Source of the DNA: Terrihabitans soli
Lineage (GTDB): Bacteria > Pseudomonadota > Alphaproteobacteria > Rhizobiales > Methylopilaceae
Direction of reading: 5' to 3'
NCBI RefSeq assembly: GCF_014191545.1
Contig: NZ_AP023361.1
Coordinates: 1,516,501 to 1,580,500 of the forward strand
DNA: 64,000 nucleotides
A model generated the notes under the pieces. That model did no database searches. It had not been told where the DNA came from and saw only the letters and a program-made list of their open reading frames with translations. A program made the position numbers and the translations under genes. Positions within the stretch are counted from its first letter, which is position 1; each line of letters starts with the position of its first letter. Of this stretch, positions 37,845 to 46,193 are shown one piece after another.

Positions 37845-38750
37845 TCAGCTCGCCTTCTGCACGGATTCCTTGAACATGCGCGTCGTGTATTCGACGTCCT
37901 GCAAACTCGGCAGGCTTTCCTCGATGCCAAGGTGCTGGACCGAATAGGCCGAGGCCGAGCGTGCAAACGTGAAATGATCGGCCCAGGGCGCGTAAGGGCG
38001 GGCAAGCCAGGAATACAGATAGGAGCCGTGGAAGATGTCGCCGGCGCCATTGGTGTCGACGACACGCTCGAACGGCACCGCCAAAGCCGCCATTTCCCGC
38101 GGCGCGCCTTTCTCGTCGTACCAGACGACCCCGCGCTCGCCGAGCGTCACCGCGCCGATCTTGCAGCCGCGCGATTTCAGATAATCCAGCATCTCATGCG
38201 GTGAGAGCGACATCTGCTCGCACATGCGCTCGGAGACGACCGCCACATCGATATAGCGCAAGAGCTCATCGGTGTTCTCGCGCACGGCGCCGCCGTCGAG
38301 CGAGGTCAGGATGCCGCTCTCGCGGCAGAGCTTGGCATAGTGCAAAGCCGCATCCGGCTGATGGCCGTCGAGATGCAGCGCCCGGCAGCCATTGAGGTTG
38401 AGAGCCGGGAAGGGGTGGAGATGATCGTCGTCGCGGCAGCGGACAATGGCGCGCTTGCCGTTGTTCGGCATGATGAAGGACAGCGAGGCCTCCTTCACCT
38501 TCCGCGAATGCAACGGGATTGAATATTTGGAGGCCATGTCGCGGAACATGCGCGACAGCCAGTCATCGCCCATCGTCGTCAACAGGTCCGGCACGATACC
38601 GAGTTTGGCGCAGCAGAAGGCGGCCGTGACGGAATTGCCGCCGAAGGAGACGGCGTAATCGTCGGCCAGTGTCTTTTCATCGCCGGTCGGGAAGTGACCG
38701 CAAATGAAGGTCACGTCGATATAGGTATGGCCGATGAACAGCGCCTGCAT
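37845..38750 (-). CDS. PfkB family sugar kinase
   Basis: 301 residues, ribokinase fold. GGNSVTAAFCCAKLG is the N-terminal signature and DTNGAGDIFHGSY holds the catalytic Asp and anion hole. AGGAG lies 6 bp before the ATG at 38750. The sugar substrate cannot be predicted; fructose- or ketohexose-type kinases are the closest by general look. It stands alone between maeB (convergent) and an EAL gene (divergent). Confidence 0.85.
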   Translation of the reverse strand: MQALFIGHTYIDVTFICGHFPTGDEKTLADDYAVSFGGNSVTAAFCCAKLGIVPDLLTTMGDDWLSRMFRDMASKYSIPLHSRKVKEASLSFIMPNNGKRAIVRCRDDDHLHPFPALNLNGCRALHLDGHQPDAALHYAKLCRESGILTSLDGGAVRENTDELLRYIDVAVVSERMCEQMSLSPHEMLDYLKSRGCKIGAVTLGERGVVWYDEKGAPREMAALAVPFERVVDTNGAGDIFHGSYLYSWLARPYAPWADHFTFARSASAYSVQHLGIEESLPSLQDVEYTTRMFKESVQKAS

Positions 38751-38839
38751 AGACAGCTCCTTGCCCCAGGCCCCTCCTTTAGGATGAGCCGACCCGTGGT
38801 AATACGCAAATCCCGGGCCGCCGGCATTTAGACCCGGTT

Positions 38840-38871
38840 AACGCCCTTTTGTCTTTATTGTATCGGGCGTT
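38840..38871 (+). promoter_or_regulatory. Inverted repeat upstream of the EAL gene
   Basis: AACGCCC (38840-38846) and GGGCGTT (38865-38871) form a perfect 7-bp inverted repeat with an AT-rich 18-nt loop, 17 bp before the GTG start. It could be a leader hairpin or an operator; no regulator can be named. Confidence 0.3.
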
Positions 38872-38888
38872 GCTATCGGAAAAACCAG

Positions 38889-40508
38889 GTGAAGAACCAG
38901 AAGCGTCGGTGGAAGGTCGTGCTGCTTGCCGGCGCGGTTGCCTTTGCGCCGCTGATCGGCCTGAACCTCCTGTTATGGGTCCATATCAGCGCCCATGGCC
39001 GGGTCGATATCGACGACGCGGCAAAGAGCATGCTGCGGCTGACCGAATCGCGACTCGACGAAGCCATGACCCAGCTCGTCGGCTTCGCCATGAAATCCGA
39101 TCACAAAGCCTGCAATTCCGAAATAAAACAGGCGCTCGGCCAGGCGATCCTGAAAGCGCCCTTCGTTACCCAGATCAATATCTGGGATCCGCGCGGCAAT
39201 ATGGTCTGTTCGCCGATGGACGCCCAGCGCGTCGTGCGGGACGTTTCCCCGGCAAACGACACGACCAATGCCAATGTGAAATTCACGCTGGTCGACTACG
39301 GCTCGGACAAAGGGCCCAAGGCCATCGAGCTCGCCTACCGGTTCGAGGACGGCTGGCGCGTCTCGCTGCTCGTTCCCGACGACCGGCTGATGCCCGCGAT
39401 TGTCGTCGGACGCATGCAGGCCGATTTCGTCTCGCGGCTTTCGCTCGTCGACGGCAGTTTCGTTGCCGCGCGCCTGTCGCGCAGTTCGATGCCGACCGAG
39501 GGCGTGTCCGCCTTCGCCGTCCAATCCGTCTCCGACCGCTACCCGATCACGCTCGCCGTCACGATCCCGTCCGCCTCGCTCTGGGCCAGCTATCGCGAAC
39601 TCTTCCTGTGGGGAAATGCCGGCGGCGCCGTCCTCGCTTTCATCTCGATCCTCGGCGCGCTTGCCGTGGCGCGGCATACAGAGGGTCCGGTGCGCGCCAT
39701 TGAGAGCGCCATCCGCCGCGGCGATTTCATCCCCTATTATCAGCCGCTGATGTGCATCCGCACCGGCCGCCTGCTGGGCTGTGAGGCGCTGGTGCGCCGC
39801 AAGCGTCCGGGCGGCGGCGTCGACGGGCCGGGGGCTTTCATCCCGATGGTCGAAGCCACCGGGCAGATTTTCGAGATCACCCGCAGCATGATGGCGCATG
39901 CGCGCGACGAGCTCGGCCCGGCCTATAATGCAAGGCCGCATCTGAAGGTGTCGTTCAACCTCGTTGCCGATCATTTCAGCAGCCTGAAGATCGTCTCCGA
40001 CATGAAAGAGATTTTCGAGGGCGCACAGGTCAAGATGGACCAGATCGTTCTCGAAGTGACCGAGCGGCAGCCGCTGCCCAATCTCGGCGAAGCGCGCGTC
40101 ATCATCGCCAAACTGCAGGAGCTCGGCATCCGCATCGCTCTGGACGATGTCGGTACAGGCCATGGCGGCATGTCGTATCTTCTGAAGCTCGGCGTCGACC
40201 AGATGAAGATGGACAAGATGTTCGTCGATGCCATCGGCTCCGACCGCTATTCGACGGCCATCATCGACACGCTGGTCAAGCTCGCGGCGGACCTCAATAT
40301 CGAGTTCGTCGCGGAGGGCGTCGAGACCTTCGAGCAGATTGCCTATCTCAAGGAACACGGGGTGGACGCCGCGCAGGGCTATGTCTTCGCACCGCCGCTG
40401 CCGGGGCCGCTCTACCTTGAATTGATTCAGACCCTGGACCCCATAAAATCGCGCGTGCCCGAGCGCGTGCGGAAAGCCATTCGCGGCGGCGATGTCCAGG
40501 CCGCTTGA
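38889..40508 (+). CDS. Membrane-bound EAL-domain c-di-GMP phosphodiesterase with CSS-like periplasmic sensor
   Basis: 539 residues with a GTG start. A membrane helix (10-31) leads to a periplasmic domain (32-235) with Cys75 and Cys107 (VCSPMD), resembling CSS-motif redox sensors, then a second helix (242-262) and a cytoplasmic EAL domain. Catalytic residues are present: Glu299 in CEALVRR, Asn357, Glu389 in LEVTERQ, Asp419/Asp420 in DDVGTG and Lys440. There is no GGDEF domain. It probably degrades c-di-GMP in response to the disulfide state of the periplasm. Confidence 0.88.
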   Translation: MKNQKRRWKVVLLAGAVAFAPLIGLNLLLWVHISAHGRVDIDDAAKSMLRLTESRLDEAMTQLVGFAMKSDHKACNSEIKQALGQAILKAPFVTQINIWDPRGNMVCSPMDAQRVVRDVSPANDTTNANVKFTLVDYGSDKGPKAIELAYRFEDGWRVSLLVPDDRLMPAIVVGRMQADFVSRLSLVDGSFVAARLSRSSMPTEGVSAFAVQSVSDRYPITLAVTIPSASLWASYRELFLWGNAGGAVLAFISILGALAVARHTEGPVRAIESAIRRGDFIPYYQPLMCIRTGRLLGCEALVRRKRPGGGVDGPGAFIPMVEATGQIFEITRSMMAHARDELGPAYNARPHLKVSFNLVADHFSSLKIVSDMKEIFEGAQVKMDQIVLEVTERQPLPNLGEARVIIAKLQELGIRIALDDVGTGHGGMSYLLKLGVDQMKMDKMFVDAIGSDRYSTAIIDTLVKLAADLNIEFVAEGVETFEQIAYLKEHGVDAAQGYVFAPPLPGPLYLELIQTLDPIKSRVPERVRKAIRGGDVQAA

Positions 40509-40545
40509 AATGTCCGGAAAAAGCCGCGATTGATGCCGACAAGGC

Positions 40546-40563
40546 CAACACCCGAGGGTGTTG
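40546..40563 (+). promoter_or_regulatory. Hairpin before the glycine-zipper gene
   Basis: CAACACCC and GGGTGTTG are exact inverse complements with a 2-base centre (in practice a 7-bp stem with a CGAG loop), between the EAL gene stop and the ribosome site of the next gene. No T-run. Confidence 0.35.
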
Positions 40564-40581
40564 AGAATTGAGAGGGAAAGA

Positions 40582-40920
40582 ATGATCCGTATTGCTGCTT
40601 TCGGTGCCGCGCTGCTTCTGGCCGGGACCATGAATTCGGCACAGGCCGAAGACGGCGGGCTCATCGGCGGCCTGCTCGGTGCGGGCGCGGGTGCTGTGAT
40701 CGGCGGGGCCGCGACCGGAAAGGCCGGCGGCGCTGCGGCCGGCGCCATTATCGGCGGCGCGGCGGGCGCCATCATCGGCGATCAGGCGGACCGCTCCGAG
40801 CGCCGCCGCGGCCGTTATGCGTCCTATGAAGGCGCCTATTTCTGGTCGAAGGGCAAATGCTACTTCGAATATCCGAACGGACATATCGAGCGGGTGTCCC
40901 GCGACAATTGCCGTTACTAA
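40582..40920 (+). CDS. Glycine-zipper exported protein (112 aa)
   Basis: A signal peptide (MIRIAAFGAALLLAGTMNSAQA) is followed by a long Gly/Ala stretch (residues 26-66) in a repeating G-x3-G pattern that can form two packed membrane-associated helices. The C-terminus has YFWSKGKCYFEYPNG and a final NCRY, giving two cysteines that could form a disulfide. Glycine-zipper proteins of this size usually sit in the outer membrane or periplasm; exact role unknown. AGAGGGAAAG precedes the ATG at 40582. Confidence 0.82.
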   Translation: MIRIAAFGAALLLAGTMNSAQAEDGGLIGGLLGAGAGAVIGGAATGKAGGAAAGAIIGGAAGAIIGDQADRSERRRGRYASYEGAYFWSKGKCYFEYPNGHIERVSRDNCRY

Positions 40921-40932
40921 GCCAACAAAAAA

Positions 40933-40960
40933 GGCGCTCTCCGGAGCGCCTTTTCTTTTA
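40933..40960. terminator. Bidirectional intrinsic terminator
   Basis: GGCGCTC-TCCG-GAGCGCC, a 7-bp stem, is flanked by A-run on the left and TTTTCTTTT on the right, so it can end both the glycine-zipper transcript (+) and the convergent CoA-binding gene (-). Confidence 0.85.
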
Positions 40961-40977
40961 CCGCCTGTGCGATCGGA

Positions 40978-41418
40978 TCACGCCGGCGTTTTCGCCTGCA
41001 GACGTGGGATCTCGACTTTCGGGCAGCGGTCCATGACGACGGTCAGGCCCGCTTTCTTCGCGGTGTCCGCGGCCTCCTGATTGATGATGCCCATCTGCAT
41101 CCAGATCACCTGCGGCTTTGTCGAAAGCTTCAGCGCCTCATCGACAATGCCGGGCACGGCATCGGCGGCGCGGAAGATATCGACCATGTCGATCTTCTCG
41201 GGGATATCGGCGAGCGCGGCATAGACCTTCTCGCCATTGACCTCCTGGCCGGCAAGGCCGGGATTGACGGGGATCACGCGATAGCCGTGCTGCTGCAGGA
41301 ACGCGCCGACATAGTTTGACGGGCGTTCGGGATTGTTGCTCGCGCCGACCAGCGCGATGGTGCGCACCTTCTCAAAGATATTGCGGATATCGGAATCCTG
41401 AAGGCCGTCGATCGCCAT
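40978..41418 (-). CDS. CoA-binding domain protein (YccU-like)
   Basis: 146 residues, a single Rossmann-type CoA-binding domain: TIALVGASNNPERPSNYVG, then VIPVNPGLAGQEVNGEKVYAA, and WMQMGIINQEAADTAKKAGL followed by VVMDRCPKVE. This matches the small CoA_binding_2 proteins whose function is not settled. It stands as a single cytoplasmic protein with its own terminator. Confidence 0.87.
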   Translation of the reverse strand: MAIDGLQDSDIRNIFEKVRTIALVGASNNPERPSNYVGAFLQQHGYRVIPVNPGLAGQEVNGEKVYAALADIPEKIDMVDIFRAADAVPGIVDEALKLSTKPQVIWMQMGIINQEAADTAKKAGLTVVMDRCPKVEIPRLQAKTPA

Positions 41419-41441
41419 ATATGTACATCTCCAATGCGGCG

Positions 41442-42044
41442 TCAGCGGCCGCGGGCGGCACGCAGACGTTCAAGAAAGGGCGCCGCGGTCTCGCGATTGC
41501 CGGGCAGGGGCTCGAACTCGGCGAGAGCCGCGAACTGGCTTTTCAACTCATCGATCGCCTTCGATCGCTCTTCGTCCGACAGCGCCTTGTTGGCTTCAAT
41601 CTCGGCGCGGGCCGCCTGTTCCTGGCCCGCAAGATCGATCGCGCCGGTAAAATCGCTTGCCTCTTCGACGAGCGACACCGAATGGGCGACATTGGCCCAT
41701 TCGGCATAGGACGCAAAGCCGAACTCGGCGAGCTTTTCGTTTATATGGGCTTCGATTTTCGGATCGAAAAGATAGGGTACGAGGACGAAAGAGAGATCTT
41801 CTTCGGCCGCCGTCGGATCGACACGGCCCTGCTCGCGGTCAAGATCGCGCGTCATGGCAAGCAGTGTCGGGAGGCTCGCGACAAAGCGCTCGACCATATC
41901 GGTGGTGAGGGAGATCTGAACCGGCTTGACGTCCGGAAGCGGCGCCGCCTCCCAGGTGACGCCTGGCGCGTTTTCTGGCGCTTGCGCCAGGACGGGCGAA
42001 ACGGCGGCCGCAAACGCAACGAACACACACGCATATCGATACAT
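41442..42044 (-). CDS. Exported alpha-helical protein of unknown function (200 aa)
   Basis: Unrecognised. The ATG at 42044 has AGGGG upstream and gives a signal peptide (MYRYACVFVAFAAAVSPVLA). The mature protein is predicted mostly helical, with a Glu/Ala-rich second half (EQAARAEIEANKALSDEER) that looks like a coiled coil. A segment NEKLAEFGFASYAEWANVA could be a small helical bundle. No cysteines in the mature chain. It lies 23 bp upstream of the CoA-binding gene on the same strand, so the two may share a transcript. Confidence 0.72.
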   Translation of the reverse strand: MYRYACVFVAFAAAVSPVLAQAPENAPGVTWEAAPLPDVKPVQISLTTDMVERFVASLPTLLAMTRDLDREQGRVDPTAAEEDLSFVLVPYLFDPKIEAHINEKLAEFGFASYAEWANVAHSVSLVEEASDFTGAIDLAGQEQAARAEIEANKALSDEERSKAIDELKSQFAALAEFEPLPGNRETAAPFLERLRAARGR

Positions 42045-42188
42045 GAAAACGCCCCTGGATCCGCGCCTGCCGCACGGATTTGATGACGGCTTGCGCACCT
42101 TGATCGCAAAGCGCGAGGCTGTCGGCAACCCTCCTTGAATATGGAACGCAGGCTTTTGATGCGCGTTTCTTTGGAAAAGAGGTCCCGC

Positions 42189-42470
42189 ATGACCATCACC
42201 TTCTTGAATCGCACCGAACCGAAAAACGGCGAGGTCACAATCCGCATCACCCAGGATGCCGGCTCCATCCTCGGCGAAGTGACGTGCCCGGGCGGCCTTG
42301 CCGGCAGCGGCACAGCGGCCGAACTCGATCATGACGGGGCGCTGGGGGTTCATCAGGCGCTGGCTTCGGCCATTGCGCTTGCCGGCAAGAACGGCAACAG
42401 GATCGGCGTCATCGACGCGGAGGGCCATTGGCGTCCCGAATGGGGCGATCTCGTCGAAGAAAACGCCTGA
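42189..42470 (+). CDS. Small hypothetical protein (93 aa)
   Basis: Unrecognised. AGAGG stands 6 bp before the ATG at 42189, favouring it over in-frame starts at 42135-42159. The sequence is soluble, slightly acidic, without signal peptide: FLNRTEPKNGEVTIRITQ, then LDHDGALGVHQALASAIALAG, then DAEGHWRPEWGDL. The middle helix followed by a Trp-rich end is distinctive. Divergent from the exported helical protein. Confidence 0.6.
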   Translation: MTITFLNRTEPKNGEVTIRITQDAGSILGEVTCPGGLAGSGTAAELDHDGALGVHQALASAIALAGKNGNRIGVIDAEGHWRPEWGDLVEENA

Positions 42471-42551
42471 ACTCAGCGCCAAGGGGCGGGGTGCTTTAAT
42501 ACCATTTTTATAAGCCATTGATTTTCAATAGCTTTATTGCGCATGATTGCG

Positions 42552-42580
42552 TTGATTTAGTCCACCGGCTCCTGTAGATA
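42552..42580 (+). promoter_or_regulatory. Promoter of rplM-rpsI
   Basis: TTGATT (42552-42557) and TAGATA (42575-42580) are spaced by exactly 17 bp, 53 bp before the rplM ATG, in a local AT-rich stretch (42495-42560) that stands out from the GC-rich surroundings. Confidence 0.6.
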
Positions 42581-42632
42581 CTCCGCCAACGGCCGCCGCA
42601 ATGCGGCCGATTGCTCTTTCAGGGACCAATCC

Positions 42633-43094
42633 ATGTCTACTTTTTCGGCCAAACCCGCCGAGGTCGAGAAGAAGTGGGTCATCATCGACGCCTCCGGGCT
42701 CGTTGTCGGCCGCCTCGCTTCGATCGTGGCGCTGCGTCTGCGCGGCAAGCACCGCGCGACCTTCACTCCGCATGTCGATACCGGTGACAATGTCATCGTC
42801 ATCAATGCCGAGAAGGTCGTGTTCACGGGCAACAAGCTCAAGAACAAGAAGTATTACTGGCACACCGGTTATCCGGGCGGCATCAAGGAACGCACCGCGG
42901 GCAATATCCTCGGCGGCCGCTTCCCGAACCGCGTGATCGAGAAGGCCGTGGAGCGCATGCTTCCGCGCGGTCCGCTCGGTCGCCAGCAGCTCAGCAATCT
43001 CCGTGTTTATCCGGGCGCTGAACATCCCCACACCGCTCAGCAGCCGCAGACGCTCGACGTCGGCGCTCTGAACAAGAAGAACGTCCGGAGCTGA
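42633..43094 (+). CDS. rplM: 50S ribosomal protein L13
   Basis: 153 residues. [16 protein letters not shown] and [18 protein letters not shown] are diagnostic for L13, as is [15 protein letters not shown]13 is an early-assembly protein at the solvent side of the 50S subunit. AGGGA precedes the ATG; rpsI begins 4 bp after the stop. Confidence 0.97.
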   Translation: MSTFSAKPAEVEKKWVIIDASGLVVGRLASIVALRLRGKHRATFTPHVDTGDNVIVINAEKVVFTGNKLKNKKYYWHTGYPGGIKERTAGNILGGRFPNRVIEKAVERMLPRGPLGRQQLSNLRVYPGAEHPHTAQQPQTLDVGALNKKNVRS

Positions 43095-43098
43095 GCCG

Positions 43099-43575
43099 AT
43101 GGCCGATACGATTTCCTCTCTCGAAGGCCTGGGCGCGCTTGGCGGCGCTTCCCCGGAAGCTCCGCGTTACGAGCAGAAGCTCGACAAGGAAGGCCGCGCT
43201 TATGCCACCGGCAAGCGCAAGGACGCGGTTGCCCGCGTTTGGATCAAGCCGGGCCCCGGCAAGATCACGATCAACGAGCGCGAGCTTGATGTGTATTTCG
43301 CACGTCCGGTGCTGCGGATGATCCTGCAGCAGCCGCTGATGATCGCGAACCGCACGGGTCAGTACGACATCCGCGTCACCGTCGCCGGTGGCGGCCTTTC
43401 GGGCCAGGCTGGTGCTGTGCGCCACGGCCTGTCGAAAGCGCTGACCCATTACGAGCCGGAACTGCGCAGCGTTCTCAAGAAGGCTGGCTTCCTGACCCGT
43501 GACTCGCGCGTCGTCGAGCGTAAGAAGTACGGCCGGGCAAAGGCTCGCCGGAGCTTCCAGTTCTCGAAGCGCTGA
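43099..43575 (+). CDS. rpsI: 30S ribosomal protein S9
   Basis: 158 residues: a 27-residue N-terminal extension, then [15 protein letters not shown] and the C-terminal [17 protein letters not shown], whose last Lys-Arg contacts the P-site tRNA anticodon region. The extension is common in alphaproteobacteria. Second gene of rplM-rpsI. Confidence 0.97.
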   Translation: MADTISSLEGLGALGGASPEAPRYEQKLDKEGRAYATGKRKDAVARVWIKPGPGKITINERELDVYFARPVLRMILQQPLMIANRTGQYDIRVTVAGGGLSGQAGAVRHGLSKALTHYEPELRSVLKKAGFLTRDSRVVERKKYGRAKARRSFQFSKR

Positions 43576-43594
43576 TCTCGACCCTCTACAAACG

Positions 43595-43623
43595 AAAAGG
43601 CGGGCTTCGTGCCCGCCTTTTTT
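43595..43623 (+). terminator. Intrinsic terminator of rplM-rpsI
   Basis: An 11-bp stem AAAAGGCGGGC / GCCCGCCTTTT with loop TTCGT and a T-run of six. Strong; the A-run on the left could let it act on the opposite strand too. Confidence 0.9.
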
Positions 43624-43627
43624 CGTT

Positions 43628-43864
43628 TTACCTTTCAGACCGGGTTTCGCCCCGTATCTCGCTCAGCGCTGAGACCCCCGCCGCCGTGATCTGAATGGAC
43701 CGCAGCTTGTGAGCTGCCCATCCGTTTTCGATCAGACTTGGTATGACCGGGAAATCGTCCTCGTGAAGCAATGGCGTGGTGTCGAGCCAGCGCATTGGAA
43801 CCCAGCGTCCCCTCGCATTTTCGAGGACAGTCAGAAGGCGCCTTTGCGCCTGCGTCGGGTTCAT
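43628..43864 (-). CDS. Small hypothetical protein, possibly winged-helix (78 aa)
   Basis: Unrecognised. NPTQAQRRLLTVLENARGRWVPMRWLD, then HEDDFPVIPSLIENGWAAHK, then IQITAAGVSALSEI reads like helix - helix - strand pair of a minimal winged-helix domain; the last part resembles the ITxxGxxAL ending of such folds. GGGGG lies some 9 bp before the ATG at 43864. It is convergent with rpsI and divergent from the ureohydrolase gene; the low specificity makes this a modest call. Confidence 0.6.
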   Translation of the reverse strand: MNPTQAQRRLLTVLENARGRWVPMRWLDTTPLLHEDDFPVIPSLIENGWAAHKLRSIQITAAGVSALSEIRGETRSER

Positions 43865-43976
43865 CTCAATTACCCCCGCAAAAAGTTACGATAGAACAAG
43901 AGTGTCCCTGTCGTCCTACGATTCGGTAAAGTGCATGAAATGCCGCGCCCGCACGGCGCTGGAGATTGAGACCTAA

Positions 43977-44960
43977 ATGTCACACGACCCTCTGAGCCCC
44001 CGCCCCACAGATCGCGCTCTCGATCCGTCGTTTCGTCACGGACAGAGCACGGAGCCCAACTATTCGGGGGTGGTTTCGTTCCTGCGCCGGACCTATGCGC
44101 GCGATGCCACTGGCTTCGATGTGGCGATCTGGGGTGTGCCCTTCGACACATCCGTCTCCAACCGGCCGGGTGCACGCTTTGGGGCGCGGGCGCTGCGCGA
44201 AGCGTCGACCATTCTCGACGGCGATCCGGTCTATCCGTTCGGCCTCGATATCTTCGAGAAGATGAGCGTCTGCGATACCGGCGATGCCGTCGCCGATTAC
44301 GGCTATCCGCAGGAAGCGCCAGCCGCCATCGAAGCGCAGGCGGCGGCGCGTTATGCGACAGGCGCGCATCTCGTCAGCCTCGGCGGCGATCACTTCATCA
44401 CCCTGCCGATCCTGCGGGCGCTGACGAAGAAGATCGGCGGCCCGGTCGCGCTCATTCAGTTCGATGCGCACCAGGACACCTGGGACGATGAAGACGGGCG
44501 GATCGACCACGGCACCTTCGTCACGACGGCTGTGAAAGAGGGGCTGATCCTTCCAGAGAAGTCCATCCAGGTCGGCGTAAGGACACATGCACCGAAGGAT
44601 TACGGCATCACGGTCCTGAACGGGTTCGAAACCGCAAAGCTCGGACCGGAAGCCGTCGCCGCCCGGATCCTCAGCCATGTCGGCACCGTGCCCGCCTATA
44701 TCACCTTCGATATCGATGCCCTGGACCCGGCCTTTGCGCCCGGCACCGGCACGCCGGTTTCGGGCGGGCTCTCGAGCCGGGAGGCTCTGTCCGTACTGCG
44801 CGGGCTTGAGAGCCTGAACCTCAAGGGCTTCGATGTCGTCGAGGTCTCGCCGCCTTACGACCATGCCGGCATTACAGCGCTCGCGGGAGCGACGCTCGCT
44901 CAGTACTATCTGGGCTTGCTGGCGGCACGGAAGAACGCTGGCGCTGTTATCCGGCCTTAG
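43977..44960 (+). CDS. speB: Agmatinase / ureohydrolase family protein
   Basis: 327 residues. The dinuclear Mn site is complete: GGDH, DAHQD and FDIDALDPAFAPGTGTP; RPGARFGARALREAS is the N-terminal ureohydrolase motif. It would hydrolyse agmatine (or a related guanidino compound) to putrescine and urea. Agmatinase, guanidinobutyrase and similar enzymes share these motifs, so substrate is not certain. It lies between rpsI and a PilZ gene, and no speA was seen in the window. Confidence 0.85.
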   Translation: MSHDPLSPRPTDRALDPSFRHGQSTEPNYSGVVSFLRRTYARDATGFDVAIWGVPFDTSVSNRPGARFGARALREASTILDGDPVYPFGLDIFEKMSVCDTGDAVADYGYPQEAPAAIEAQAAARYATGAHLVSLGGDHFITLPILRALTKKIGGPVALIQFDAHQDTWDDEDGRIDHGTFVTTAVKEGLILPEKSIQVGVRTHAPKDYGITVLNGFETAKLGPEAVAARILSHVGTVPAYITFDIDALDPAFAPGTGTPVSGGLSSREALSVLRGLESLNLKGFDVVEVSPPYDHAGITALAGATLAQYYLGLLAARKNAGAVIRP

Positions 44961-45042
44961 AGAATTTCATTTGTAAGTAATTTTACCAGGCGCATCCTGA
45001 GCCTCTGTGACGACGATTCGTGTTTGGGGGCACGTTTCGGAC

Positions 45043-45345
45043 ATGTCGAGCGAACATCAGATACAGCCGCGAACAATCGAGCTGCGCCGGTTCAGGGCGC
45101 GGGGACATCTTGTCCTGGCGGAAGACGACATCCTGAAATGCGCGATCTCCGATATTTCGGATAAGGCCGCGACGCTCGTCATCGAGGCGGAGCGGGAATT
45201 GCCCCAGGAGTTTGCGCTCGAATTCGAGGGCAATGTCTCGGTGCACCGGATGTGCAAGCTCGTGTCGCAGAACGGCAATGTCGCGAAAGTGAGCTTTCCC
45301 TTCCGCACGCCGCAGCCGCACAAAAGAAATGTCGGGCTGGTCTAA
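45043..45345 (+). CDS. PilZ domain protein
   Basis: 100 residues from the ATG at 45043. [11 protein letters not shown] supplies the RxxxR c-di-GMP-binding motif and [12 protein letters not shown] the D-x-S-x-x-G-like second motif, in which the usual Gly is Ala-shifted, so binding may be weak. A GTG at 45007 could add 12 residues. Its TAA overlaps the convergent nadC stop (45342-45345). With the EAL protein at 38889 it hints at c-di-GMP signalling in this genome. Confidence 0.72.
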   Translation: MSSEHQIQPRTIELRRFRARGHLVLAEDDILKCAISDISDKAATLVIEAERELPQEFALEFEGNVSVHRMCKLVSQNGNVAKVSFPFRTPQPHKRNVGLV

Positions 45346-46193
45346 CCGATAGCGATATCGAGACCGAGATCGAGCACCGGCGCGGAATGGGTGATCCAGC
45401 CGGTCGAGATCAGATCGACGCCCGTCTCGGCAATATCCTTCACCGTTTCGAGCGTCACGCCACCGGATGCCTCCGCCGTCATGCGGCCGGCGATCTTCTT
45501 CACCGCCTCTTTCAGCTGCGCGGGCGTCATATTGTCGAGGAGCACCGCGTCGGCGCCCTCCGCCAGAACCTCATCGAGCTGGGCCAGCGTATCGACTTCG
45601 ATCTCGACCTTCACGAGATGACCGGCCGCGGCTTTGGCGGCGCGCAGCGCCGGGCCGATGCCGCCGGCGACCGCAATATGATTGTCCTTGATCAGCACGG
45701 CATCATCGAGACCGAAACGGTGATTGACGCCGCCGCCGCAGCGCACCGCATATTTTTCGAACACGCGCAGACCCGGCGTTGTTTTGCGGGTGTCGGCGAT
45801 CTTCGCCTTGGTATGGGCGATTTTTTCGGCAAAGAGCGCGGTCGCCGACGCAATGCCCGACAAGCGTCCGAGATAATTCAGCGCGACGCGCTCGGCGGAC
45901 AGTATCGGGCGGGCGAGACCTGAAATCCGCGCAACGACCGTTCCCGGCTCGACCTTGTCGCCGTCGGACAGCGCGGCCTCAAACTTCACTTTGTTGTCGA
46001 GCAGGCGGAAGGCGTGTTCGGCCAGCGGCAGGCCGGCAATGACGCCGGGTTTACGCGCGACGATCGCCGCCTGGGCGGTCGCGATTTCGGGAATCGTTGC
46101 GGCGGTCGTGATGTCGCCGGCGCGGCCGAGATCTTCGACCAGCGCCGAGGCCACGGCTTCTTCCACGAGAAGCCTGTCGAGGATCGGGATCAA
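45342..46193 (-). CDS. nadC: Nicotinate-nucleotide pyrophosphorylase (carboxylating)
   Basis: 283 residues. [20 protein letters not shown] and [15 protein letters not shown] form the quinolinate and PRPP sites; [15 protein letters not shown] follows as in the family. It converts quinolinate and PRPP to nicotinate mononucleotide. Third gene of the operon nadA-nadB-nadC; its ATG overlaps the nadB stop (46190-46193). Confidence 0.96.
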   Translation of the reverse strand: MIPILDRLLVEEAVASALVEDLGRAGDITTAATIPEIATAQAAIVARKPGVIAGLPLAEHAFRLLDNKVKFEAALSDGDKVEPGTVVARISGLARPILSAERVALNYLGRLSGIASATALFAEKIAHTKAKIADTRKTTPGLRVFEKYAVRCGGGVNHRFGLDDAVLIKDNHIAVAGGIGPALRAAKAAAGHLVKVEIEVDTLAQLDEVLAEGADAVLLDNMTPAQLKEAVKKIAGRMTAEASGGVTLETVKDIAETGVDLISTGWITHSAPVLDLGLDIAIG

